From contig NZ_JAPDOB010000001.1 in assembly GCF_026013565.1 (NCBI RefSeq), positions 1,390,178-1,454,177 of the forward strand: DNA of 64,000 bases, read 5' to 3'. The position numbers and the translations under genes were made by a program. Source of the DNA: Sphingomonas arvum. GTDB lineage: Bacteria > Pseudomonadota > Alphaproteobacteria > Sphingomonadales > Sphingomonadaceae. A model generated the notes under the pieces. The model saw nothing but the letters and a program-made list of their open reading frames with translations, searched no databases and had not been told where the DNA came from. Below, one piece after another: positions 29,928 to 40,397 of this stretch (the first letter of the stretch is position 1; each line of letters begins with the position of its first letter).

Positions 29928-30344
29928 ATGTTGCAGGTCACCGGCTCCCTCACGCTCAGCGCGCCTCATGCGGGAATGCACGACATCACCGGCGAGGTCG
30001 TCGAGTGGCTGCGCGCCCAGCAGGTGCGCGACGGGCTCCTGACCCTGTTTATCCGGCACACGTCCGCGTCCCTGCTGATCCAGGAGAATGCGGCGCCGGC
30101 CGCCCGGCGTGACGTCGAGCGCTACTTCGCCCGGCTAGCACCCGAAAACGACGGTTACGAGCATGACGACGAGGGTCCGGACGACATGCCTGCCCACCTG
30201 CGCGCGGCGCTGACGCAGGTGCACCTGTCCATTCCGGTGATCGGCGGCGAGCTCCAGCTGGGCACGTGGCAGGGCATCTACCTGTTCGAGCATCGCCGCC
30301 GCCCCTCCCCGCGCGCCATTGCCATGCACCTGATCGGAGAATGA
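29928..30344 (+). CDS. yjbQ: YjbQ / UPF0047 family protein
   Basis: A 138-residue protein with the family signatures LFIRHTSASLLIQENA and GTWQGIYLFEHR. Members show weak thiamine-phosphate synthase activity in some bacteria, but the physiological role is unclear. The ATG at 29928 directly follows the terminator. ybaK starts 1 bp after its stop. Confidence 0.9.
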   Translation: MLQVTGSLTLSAPHAGMHDITGEVVEWLRAQQVRDGLLTLFIRHTSASLLIQENAAPAARRDVERYFARLAPENDGYEHDDEGPDDMPAHLRAALTQVHLSIPVIGGELQLGTWQGIYLFEHRRRPSPRAIAMHLIGE

Positions 30345-30345
30345 T

Positions 30346-30819
30346 GTGAGCCTGGCGAGCGTGCGGACGTGGTTGGCGAAGCATGCGCCGGAGGTGCGCC
30401 TGATCGAGGCGCACGCGAGCACCGCCACTGTCGCGGACGCCGCGGCGGCGCTCGGGGTCGAGCCGGGCCGCATCGCCAAGACGCTGAGCGTCAGGGTTGG
30501 CGAGCAGGTGTTCCTGCTGGTCGCGCGCGGCGATGCGCGGTTGGACAATGCCAAGGCGAAGGCGGTGTTCGGCGGGCGGCCGCGGATGCTGGAGGCGGAG
30601 CAGACCGAAGCGCTGACCGGCCATCCGGTCGGCGGCGTCTGCCCGTTCGGTCTCGCCACGCCATTGCCGGTCTATTGCGACCGCAGCCTACAGGCATTCG
30701 CAACGGTATTTCCCGCGGCGGGCAGCCGCAACAGCTCGGTGGAGATCGCACCGGAACGGCTGGCGGAGGTCACCGGCGCCGCATGGGTGGACGCCTGCAT
30801 TCTGCCGAATGGCGCTTAG
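30346..30819 (+). CDS. YbaK/EbsC-family aminoacyl-tRNA deacylase
   Basis: A 157-residue protein with the YbaK fold: LGVEPGRIAKTLSVRVGEQVFLLVARGD, then the catalytic-side VGGVCPFGL and GSRNSSVEIAPERLAEVTG. This family hydrolyses misacylated tRNAs such as Cys-tRNA-Pro or Ala-tRNA-Pro; which substrate applies cannot be decided. It starts at GTG one base after yjbQ and overlaps the convergent TGA-interrupted gene by 4 bp. Confidence 0.88.
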   Translation: MSLASVRTWLAKHAPEVRLIEAHASTATVADAAAALGVEPGRIAKTLSVRVGEQVFLLVARGDARLDNAKAKAVFGGRPRMLEAEQTEALTGHPVGGVCPFGLATPLPVYCDRSLQAFATVFPAAGSRNSSVEIAPERLAEVTGAAWVDACILPNGA

Positions 30820-31169
30820 CGGAGCGGCACCGCGCGAATGAGGGCTTCCAGCCGCTCTCGGCGTGGCGCGACCAGCGCCGCTGCATAAGTCAGGCAGTAT
30901 AGGTCAGCCGTGGCCATGCCGCGCTCCCACCCGGCGCGGCTCTGCGCGACGAGCGGCAGCAGCCCGCGCGGGCGCGCAATCTGCCGGACGGGCTCCAGGG
31001 TCGCGTCCCAGCGGCGCGCATCATAGTCGGCGCAGGCCATATGAGTTTCGAGCTCCGCAAACGCGAAGCGGATCGCCTGTTGCTGCGCGGCCGTGGCGCG
31101 CGTGTCCGGTGGGGCGGCGGCGAGTCAGGAGCCGAGTAGCAGCACTCCCGGCAGCGGGGCGAGCCTCAC
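30816..31169 (-). pseudogene. Small gene of unknown function interrupted by an in-frame TGA
   Basis: Reading from the GTG at 31169, which overlaps the pntAa stop as GTGA, the frame gives MRLAPLPGVLLLGS, a TGA at 31125-31127, and then continues open as LAAAPPDTRATAAQQQ through to the stop at 30816. The part before and just after the TGA looks like one signal peptide, so a single base change (for example TGG or TGC to TGA) may have broken it. The body (MACADYDARRWDATLEPVRQ onward) is not a family I can name. Either the gene is dead, or translation starts at the internal ATG at 31040 without a signal peptide, or the TGA is a sequencing error. Confidence 0.6.
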
Positions 31170-32296
31170 GCGCTCGCCAGTCGCTCCGCCACGACCTGCC
31201 CATCACGGGTGAGGGTGATGGCCCGGACGATCTCGTCGTCAGCCGGAAGCACCGCGCCGCCAGAGTCCTTGTCCCAAAAGGCAGAGAGGAAGTTGTACAG
31301 GTTGCGTGCGAACAGGGCCGAGGCATCGGCCGGAAGGCTGCGCGCGAGGTTGAGCGCGCCGAGGATCGTTACGCCATGCCGCTGGGCGCGCTCGCCGCAA
31401 ACCGTACCCTCGACGTTGCCGCCGGCATCGGCGGCGAGGTCCACCACCACGCTGCCCGGGCGCATGGTGGCGAGCTGGGCATCGCTGATGAGGCGCGGCG
31501 CCGGCTTGCCCGGAATAAGCGCTGTGGTGATGACGATATCCTGCTTGGAGAGGTGGCTAGAAACAAGTTCAGCCTGAGCCCGGCGGTACTCATCGCTGGT
31601 CTCGCCGGCGTAGCCACCCTGCCCTTCGCCTTCTATGCCGGCCACCCCCTCGACGAAGATCGGCTTGGCCCCCAGAGACTGGATCTGCTCGCGGGTGGCG
31701 GAGCGGACGTCGGTAGCGCTGACCTGGGCGCCAAGACGGCGAGCGGTGGCGATCGCCTGGAGCCCGGCCACGCCAACCCCCATGACGAACACGCGCGCCG
31801 GGCTGACGGTGCCGGCGGCCGTCATCATCATCGGAAAGGCGCGGCCGTACGCCGCAGCAGCGTCGATCACCGCCTTGTAGCCGGCAAGGTTGGACTGGCT
31901 GGAGAGGATGTCCATGCTTTGCGCCCGCGTGATGCGCGGCATCCACTCCATCGCTAGTGCCTGAAGCCCGGCGGCGGCGTAGCCGCGCACCGCGTCGGCC
32001 CGGCGGAACGGATCAAGCGCGCCGATCAGCAGCGCGCCTGCCCGAGCACCCGCAAGGCTGTCCGGCTCCGGACCCGACACGCACAGGATGAGGTCGGCAT
32101 CGTGCAACACCTCGGCCCGGCTGCCGACCTCCGCGCCGGCGGCGGCGAAGTCCCCGTCGGGTACGGAGGCGGCAGCACCGGCTCCGGCCTCCACAGCGAC
32201 GCGAGCGCCCAGTGCCGCGAACTTCTTCGCCGTTTCCGGGATGGCGGCCACGCGGGTCTCGCCCTGTGCCGTCTCCCTCAGGACTGCGAGCTTCAA
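31166..32296 (-). CDS. pntAa: NAD(P) transhydrogenase subunit alpha, NAD-binding part (PntAa)
   Basis: A 376-residue soluble domain I of the proton-translocating transhydrogenase, related to alanine dehydrogenase. It opens KLAVLRETAQGETRVAAIPE. It has the Rossmann motif VMGVGVAGLQAIATARRLGA, the YAGETSDEYRRAQ region near domain contacts, and IITTALIPGKPAPRLI. It binds NADH and passes hydride to PntB. The start is TTG at 32296, 10 bp after the small coxIV-like gene. Its membrane partners are encoded 4 kb away. Confidence 0.93.
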   Translation of the reverse strand: MKLAVLRETAQGETRVAAIPETAKKFAALGARVAVEAGAGAAASVPDGDFAAAGAEVGSRAEVLHDADLILCVSGPEPDSLAGARAGALLIGALDPFRRADAVRGYAAAGLQALAMEWMPRITRAQSMDILSSQSNLAGYKAVIDAAAAYGRAFPMMMTAAGTVSPARVFVMGVGVAGLQAIATARRLGAQVSATDVRSATREQIQSLGAKPIFVEGVAGIEGEGQGGYAGETSDEYRRAQAELVSSHLSKQDIVITTALIPGKPAPRLISDAQLATMRPGSVVVDLAADAGGNVEGTVCGERAQRHGVTILGALNLARSLPADASALFARNLYNFLSAFWDKDSGGAVLPADDEIVRAITLTRDGQVVAERLASA

Positions 32297-32306
32297 GCCG
32301 CCCGGC

Positions 32307-32456
32307 TCAGCTGGCGATGATGATTACGACGAGCAGCGCGACGACCAACGACGCGATGCCGCCCCATTTCAGCAGGGCCATGACCCGGGTGTAGTCGTTG
32401 ACGTGGCGTTTGAATTCGACCGGGTTGCCGTTCGGCTCGGAGGTGTGGATGGACAT
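32307..32456 (-). CDS. aa3-type cytochrome c oxidase subunit IV
   Basis: A 49-residue membrane protein with a hydrophilic N-terminus (MSIHTSEPNGNPVEFKRHV), a YTRVMALLKWG segment and one transmembrane helix (IASLVVALLVVIIIAS). This matches the bacterial aa3-type CoxIV (COX4_pro_2) family. Its gene precedes pntAa by 10 bp, an arrangement I have seen in sphingomonads; the link to transhydrogenase is not understood. GGGAGCAACC lies before the ATG. Confidence 0.8.
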   Translation of the reverse strand: MSIHTSEPNGNPVEFKRHVNDYTRVMALLKWGGIASLVVALLVVIIIAS

Positions 32457-32489
32457 GGTTGCTCCCTGATGCGGTGACTTGTTGACGCG

Positions 32490-32518
32490 AGCATAACGCC
32501 GCCGCCGCCCTACACCAA
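32490..32518 (-). promoter_or_regulatory. Candidate promoter of coxIV-pntAa
   Basis: On the minus strand TTGGTG (complement of 32513-32518), 17 bases and TATGCT (complement of 32490-32495) lie 34-62 bp before the coxIV start. The match is partial but the spacing is ideal. Confidence 0.45.
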
Positions 32519-32549
32519 CTCTTTACTCCTTGGCTTGTATGTCCCAGGC

Positions 32550-33986
32550 ATGCGCGCGGATACCATTCGCTTTCTATTGCTGGTCGACGCCGGCCTGACC
32601 GAGCGGCGGCTCGTCTCCGCCACGGCCAGCCGGGCGGGCTGGAGCACACTTGGCGCACCGGGCCTCAGCGAAGCCATCGAGCTGCTGCGCGGCCCGCATG
32701 GCCATGAGGTCAAGGCCGTGCTGGTCGGCAGCTGGAATGCGGCGAGCGGCCCGCAGCTGGTTCGTACCCTTCGCAGCGATCGTCCCGGATTGCCGATCAT
32801 TGTCCTAGCCGAGGGCGGCTCCATCGCTCAGGCGGTTGAGGCGATGCGCGCCGGTGCATCCGACTTCCTGGCGACCCCAATCGCGCCGGAAAGGCTGATG
32901 GAGGCGCTGGCCGCCAACGCGGACCGGCGCCGGCCTGGCGGCGAACTCGCGCCCCTGTCGGAGAAGCTCGCGCCGGCCTTGGCGCTCGACGAGCTGGTTG
33001 GCTCCGTTCCAGACTTCCGCGCCGCGCTGGCGATCGCCGCCAAGGCCGCGCGCAATCGGCTGCCCATGCTGATCGTTGGCGAGCCGGGCACGGGCAAGGA
33101 GACGATTGCCAGGGCGATCCACGCCGCATCGCAGCGTGCCAGAGGGCCGCTGCTCAGTATCGATTGCCGCTCAACTCCGGCCAACATCATCGACAGTGAG
33201 CTGTTCGGACATGTCGCGGGCGCCTTCCCGGGCGCCTTCGCCGAGCGGGTGGGCAAGCTGGTCGAGGCCGACGGCGGCACGCTGCTGCTCTACGATGTCG
33301 GGCACCTGCCGTCCGAGACCCAGGAGCGGCTCGACCGCGTGCTGGCAACGGGCGAAGTCCGGCCGGTCGGCTGCAACGGCAGCCACTCGGTCGACGTGCG
33401 GGTGATCGCCACCACCGGTGCGCCGCTGCCGGACGGGTTCGACGGCGGCCTGGCAGAGCGCTTGACGGCGACCACCGTTACCGTTCCGCCGCTAAGGGAG
33501 CGCACGCAGGACATTCCGGCGCTCGCCCGCCATCTGCTGGGCCGCATCGCCGGACAGCCGGGGATCCGGCCGCTGTCGCTGGGCAACGATGCGCTAGCGG
33601 TGCTGATGCGCTACGGCTGGCCTGGCAACGTGCGCCAGTTGAGCAACGTGCTGTTCCGTGCGGCGCTGCAGTGCCAGGGATCGGCGTTGACGGCGGACGA
33701 CTTCCCGCACATCGCCATCCAGTCACGCTTCAACGGCCGAGCGCAGGACTTCGCGCCGGAACTCAGCAAGGCGAGCCAGGAAGCGGCCATGTCGGGCGGG
33801 CCGGGCGTGACCCTGCTGAAGCCTGACGGGCACCTCCGCAGCCTGGAGGAGATCGAGGCTGACGTCATCCGCCTCGCCATCGGCCACTATCGCGGCAAGA
33901 TGACGGAGGTTGCCCGGCGGCTGGGGATTGGGCGCTCGACGCTTTACCGCAAGCTCGGCGAACTGGGCATCGACAACCTCGGCTGA
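32550..33986 (+). CDS. NtrC-like AAA+ regulator lacking key sigma-54 and phosphorylation residues
   Basis: About 478 residues with receiver-like, AAA+ and Fis-type HTH domains in order. The receiver has VLVGSWNAA where the phospho-accepting Asp motif should be. Walker A is intact (GEPGTGKE), but Walker B reads GGTLLLYDVG in place of GGTLFLDE, and the sigma-54-contacting GAFTGA loop is GAFPGA. The arginine-finger region VPPLRERTQDIPALARHLL and HTH (MTEVARRLGIGRSTLYRKL) are conserved. It probably binds DNA but may not activate sigma-54 promoters normally. The ATG at 32550 is preferred to a TTG at 32535. Confidence 0.82.
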   Translation: MRADTIRFLLLVDAGLTERRLVSATASRAGWSTLGAPGLSEAIELLRGPHGHEVKAVLVGSWNAASGPQLVRTLRSDRPGLPIIVLAEGGSIAQAVEAMRAGASDFLATPIAPERLMEALAANADRRRPGGELAPLSEKLAPALALDELVGSVPDFRAALAIAAKAARNRLPMLIVGEPGTGKETIARAIHAASQRARGPLLSIDCRSTPANIIDSELFGHVAGAFPGAFAERVGKLVEADGGTLLLYDVGHLPSETQERLDRVLATGEVRPVGCNGSHSVDVRVIATTGAPLPDGFDGGLAERLTATTVTVPPLRERTQDIPALARHLLGRIAGQPGIRPLSLGNDALAVLMRYGWPGNVRQLSNVLFRAALQCQGSALTADDFPHIAIQSRFNGRAQDFAPELSKASQEAAMSGGPGVTLLKPDGHLRSLEEIEADVIRLAIGHYRGKMTEVARRLGIGRSTLYRKLGELGIDNLG

Positions 33987-34001
33987 GGAGTCCGGCGCGC
34001 G

Positions 34002-34559
34002 TTACCGCGAAGTTGAACTCGGCTGATTAGGGGTCGACCGTTGAGCCTGTATCTCAGGTGTGAGTAACCATAGCTTCCGCGCCTTCTGGTCCAGCACGAA
34101 ATCAAAGTGGGAGAGAAAGCCCATTTCGAGCCGGCCGTCGCCGTCACTGTTCGAAATCGGTTGCAGGGCAACCGTACCGGAGTCGACCTTAAACGGACCT
34201 GCCTGCAACCGATCGACCCTTGCCTCTGAGGTCCGAAAGAGATCCCCCGCAACTGTAGTTGCAACCTTCGCGATCTGTGGCCTGCTGCCGAGGTTCAACC
34301 TAGCCCATGCACTGTTGCCGAGCGCAACTGACCCGCCAAACTTCAGATCAAGCGTCAACTCCGCAGGCTTACCGTCGATCCTGGCGGTTACTGTTGGAAC
34401 GGCATTGTTCAGGTATGCGAAGGGCGTATTTTCTGGAAGCGGAAGTCGACCACTCGGCCCGAACGTGAATTGGCGGCGGCTGTACCAAACGAGGAAGCCG
34501 AGATGGTGAAATCGCTCGCCCGCAAGCAGAAGTGGTCGCCATCGACAACGTCGGCTCAC
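34002..34559 (-). CDS. Retropepsin-like aspartyl protease fragment
   Basis: A 185-residue product resembling only the C-terminal domain of duplicated retropepsin-like 'aspartyl protease family' proteins: PTVTARIDGKPAELTLDLKFGGSVAL, where DLK-FGG replaces the usual DTG, and MGFLSHFDFVLDQKARKLWLL near the end. The first 30 residues (arginine-rich) overlap the start of the neighbouring lipoprotein gene on the other strand and look unlike a real N-terminus. Base composition is less GC-rich than the surroundings. Probably a truncated remnant. Confidence 0.5.
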   Translation of the reverse strand: MSRRCRWRPLLLAGERFHHLGFLVWYSRRQFTFGPSGRLPLPENTPFAYLNNAVPTVTARIDGKPAELTLDLKFGGSVALGNSAWARLNLGSRPQIAKVATTVAGDLFRTSEARVDRLQAGPFKVDSGTVALQPISNSDGDGRLEMGFLSHFDFVLDQKARKLWLLTPEIQAQRSTPNQPSSTSR

Positions 34560-34576
34560 ACCGGCAAAGCGGGGCG

Positions 34577-35344
34577 ATGCACTGGGTGCTTGCCTTTCTC
34601 CTGCTGCTGGCGGGATGCCGCAAGGCGGAGCCGGCAGTTGCCGCGGAGGTGCCGGAGGAAACGGGGCCGTGCCGGACGGAGCTGTTCGACGGCAGCCGGT
34701 TCACCGTCTGCTCGGCGGCCGAGCTGCGGCTTGAACTGCACGTGGCCGGGCGGGACGGACGGGCTTATCGAAGCTTCGCCGCGCTGAACCATGTGCTTGG
34801 GCAGCGGGCGGAGCGCGTGGCCTTTGCGGTCAACGCGGGAATGTTCGACGAGGGGGGGCTGCCGATCGGGCTGGCGGTGGCGGACGGGCGCGAGCTCAAG
34901 GGCCTGAACCGGCGCGACGGCGGCGGTAACTTTCACCTGAAGCCCAACGGCGTGTTCCTGGTGCGGGACGACGGCAGCGCGGCGGTGGTGCCGACGGAGC
35001 AGTTCAAGCCGTCCAAGACCGTCCGACTCGCCACGCAATCAGGGCCGATGCTGCTGATTGGCGGCAAGCTGCACCCGCGGATCGAGGCGGATGGGCGCTC
35101 GCGATTTGTGCGCAACGCGGTGGGTGTGGACACGCACGGCGTGCCGCTGTTTGTCATCAGCGAGGAAGCGGTCAGCTTCGGCAAGCTGGCGCGGCTGTTC
35201 CGGGATCGGCTGGGGTGCCGAAACGCGCTGTACCTCGACGGGTCGGTCAGCTCTTTGTGGGATCCGGCGGGTCACAGGATGGACAGCTTTTCGGCTCTGG
35301 GGCCGATGATCGTGGCTCTTCGCGACGAGGAGGAACGGCGGTGA
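34577..35344 (+). CDS. Phosphodiester glycosidase family lipoprotein (DUF2233)
   Basis: A 255-residue protein with a lipoprotein signal (VLAFLLLLAGC, Cys14). The DUF2233/NAGPA domain follows: AVNAGMFDEGGLPIGLAV, GGGNFHLKPNGVFLV, ATQSGPMLLIGG, RNAVGVDTHGVPLFVIS and ALYLDGSVSSLWDP. Relatives hydrolyse N-acetylglucosamine-1-phosphodiesters; bacterial substrates may be cell-wall glycopolymers. The ATG at 34577 fits the signal peptide. A seven-G run occurs at 34852-34858. Its stop overlaps the SDR start (GTGA). Confidence 0.88.
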   Translation: MHWVLAFLLLLAGCRKAEPAVAAEVPEETGPCRTELFDGSRFTVCSAAELRLELHVAGRDGRAYRSFAALNHVLGQRAERVAFAVNAGMFDEGGLPIGLAVADGRELKGLNRRDGGGNFHLKPNGVFLVRDDGSAAVVPTEQFKPSKTVRLATQSGPMLLIGGKLHPRIEADGRSRFVRNAVGVDTHGVPLFVISEEAVSFGKLARLFRDRLGCRNALYLDGSVSSLWDPAGHRMDSFSALGPMIVALRDEEERR

Positions 35345-36080
35345 ACTTTTCGGGTACGTCGACCCTGATCACCGGCGCCGCGTCGGGCATCGGGCTCGCC
35401 TGCGCCACACACCTGGCTGAACAGGGCGCGGGTCGGCTGGTGCTGGTGGACCGGGACGCGGAGGCGCTGGAGCAGGTCAGCTTCAGCTGCGAGGTGGTGC
35501 GGATCGCTGGCGACGTGGCGGACCCGCAGCTCTGGTCGTCGCGGCCGCTGGGTGAGCTCGACCATGCGGTGGTGAATGCCGGCGTGGCGGGTGTCGGCCC
35601 GATCACCGACATGCCGTTGGCGGAGTGGCGGCGGGTCATGTCGGTCAACCTGGACGGCGTGTTCCTGACCTTGCAGGCGGCCATGCGGGCGATGCGCGAG
35701 GGCGGGTCGGCGGTGCTGGTGGCGTCGGCAGCGGGCATCAAGCCCCTGCCCGGCCTGTGCGCCTACGGCACGTCCAAGGCGGCGGTGATCCACCTGGCCA
35801 AGATCGCTGCGCTGGAGGGTGCGCCCCGCAAGATTCGGGTCAACGCGATTGCGCCGGGCGGCGTCGAGACGCCGATTTGGTACAACACCGACTGGTTCCG
35901 CGGATTGGAGGCGGAGCTAGGCCGCGAGGGTGCGTTCGCCAGGATCGCCGAGGACGGCACGCCGCTCGGGCGGTTCGCCCGGCCGGAGGAGATCGCCGCG
36001 CAGATCGCCGTGCTGCTGTCGAACGAGGTGAGCGGCTACACCACCGGCGCCGTACTGGTCAGCGACGGCGGGCACGTCCT

Positions 36081-36084
<4 letters not shown>
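35341..36084 (+). CDS. SDR family oxidoreductase
   Basis: A 247-residue classical short-chain dehydrogenase: nucleotide motif TGAASGIG, NAG motif VVNAGVAG, and the catalytic residues Ser (VLVASAAG), Tyr and Lys (CAYGTSKAA), ending in GYTTGAVLVSDGGHVL. VDRDAEALE after the second strand (Asp) suggests NAD preference. The substrate is unknown. GTG start overlapping the upstream stop; 3' end overlaps folP by 4 bp. Confidence 0.9.
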
Positions 36085-39096
<3,012 letters not shown>

Positions 39097-39102
39097 GTGT
39101 CC

Positions 39103-40362
39103 CTAGGGTAGGACGGCCCGCTTCACCTCGAAAGAGTCGAATGCGGGTTCCGGGCTCGGCTCGTCGATTTTTGCCGGCGCTTCCGCTTCCGCCATGCGCC
39201 AGGGCGGGTAGCGGCGGTGCTCCCCGGCCTTGTAGAGGAAGACGATGTTGCCGCTGGGATCGCGCAGGCGCGCCTCGCGCCACATCCATGGCTGGTTGCG
39301 CGGGCCGTGCTCGAAAGGAAGGCCGGTGCGGGCGAGTTGCTCCACCCGAGCATCGAGGTCGTCGCATTCGAGGTAGATGGCGGTGGTTGGACCGATCTCT
39401 TCCTCGGGATCGATCTGGACCGAGAGGGTGCCGCCGCCCCAGCTCTCGAAGCGGGCGTAGCCGTTCTCCGGGCTGTCGACGATCTGCTTGAGGCCGACCT
39501 TGAGGTAGAAGGCGACGGACTTGGCGTAATCCTTGCCGGTGACCGTGACCTGGTTGAGCCGCGGCCCGCCGCCGACATCGAGGCGGACCTTGTGGTGGCC
39601 CATGGGGCCATGGCCCTGACCGAGGCCAGGTGCTTCGTGCAGCGCCATGCGGACGAACTCGCGCGCGGCGGCGATGGAGGATGCCAGGCCGTGCCCCTGC
39701 GCAAGGCCGACTGCGATGGCGCTGGCTAGGGTGCAGCCGGTGCCGTGCGTGTGCGGCGTGTCGATGCGGCTGCCCTGCCAGCTAGTGATGTTGTCTTCCT
39801 CGATCAGGGCGTCGGCGAGCGCGTCGCCCTCGTCGTGGCCACCCTTGATCATGACCGCACAACCGTGCGCGCCAACCAGCGCCAGCGCGGCCTCGACCGG
39901 GTCTTCCTTGCCGGTCAGCCGCTGCAGTTCGGGGAGGTTCGGCGTGGAGATGGTGGCGATCTCCATCAGCCGGGTGAAAGCAGCGACCGTGGCGTCGTCG
40001 GCCAGTGCCGCGCCACTGGTGGCGACCATCACGGGGTCGAACACGATCGGGACCTTGGGCTCGAGCGCCTCGAGCCGGTCGGCGACCACGTTGGCGGTGA
40101 AGGCCGAGCCGATCATGCCGATCTTGATGGCGTCAACGCCGATGTCGTAGATCACCGCGTCGATCTGCGCCAGCACGGTCTCGGCCGGGACCGGGTGGAC
40201 CGCGGTGACGCCAAGCGTGTTCTGGGCGGTGATGGCGGTGATCGCGGTCATCGCGTAGCCGCCAAGCATGGTGACGGTCTTGATGTCCGCCTGCACGCCC
40301 GCCCCGCCCCCGCTGTCGGAGCCCGCGATGATCAGGATGCGGGGAGTGGTGGCGTTGGTCAT
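39103..40362 (-). CDS. thiD: HMP/HMP-P kinase ThiD fused to a VOC (glyoxalase-like) domain
   Basis: A 419-residue single reading frame. Residues 1-265 form a complete ThiD kinase (ILIIAGSDSGGGAGVQADIK, TAITAQNTLGV, DPVMVATSGA, TPHTHGTGCTLASAIA), which phosphorylates hydroxymethylpyrimidine twice for thiamine. ThiD proteins normally end near the GHGPMGHH sequence. Here the frame continues into a VOC domain (about 277-385: LNQVTVTGKDYAKSVAFYLK, GGGTLSVQID, TAIYLECDDLDARV, LRDPSGNIVFLYKAGEH). The VOC part's role is unknown. 35 bp separate it from glmM. Confidence 0.88.
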   Translation of the reverse strand: MTNATTPRILIIAGSDSGGGAGVQADIKTVTMLGGYAMTAITAITAQNTLGVTAVHPVPAETVLAQIDAVIYDIGVDAIKIGMIGSAFTANVVADRLEALEPKVPIVFDPVMVATSGAALADDATVAAFTRLMEIATISTPNLPELQRLTGKEDPVEAALALVGAHGCAVMIKGGHDEGDALADALIEEDNITSWQGSRIDTPHTHGTGCTLASAIAVGLAQGHGLASSIAAAREFVRMALHEAPGLGQGHGPMGHHKVRLDVGGGPRLNQVTVTGKDYAKSVAFYLKVGLKQIVDSPENGYARFESWGGGTLSVQIDPEEEIGPTTAIYLECDDLDARVEQLARTGLPFEHGPRNQPWMWREARLRDPSGNIVFLYKAGEHRRYPPWRMAEAEAPAKIDEPSPEPAFDSFEVKRAVLP

Positions 40363-40397
40363 TGAACCCTGTTTAGCGGCAAAGGGCGAACAGTTCG

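Noticed and set aside
30366-30902. Long plus-strand frame across ybaK and the TGA-interrupted gene
   Set aside because: Low-complexity Arg/Gly product in another frame of ybaK; no family features and no separate ribosome-binding site.
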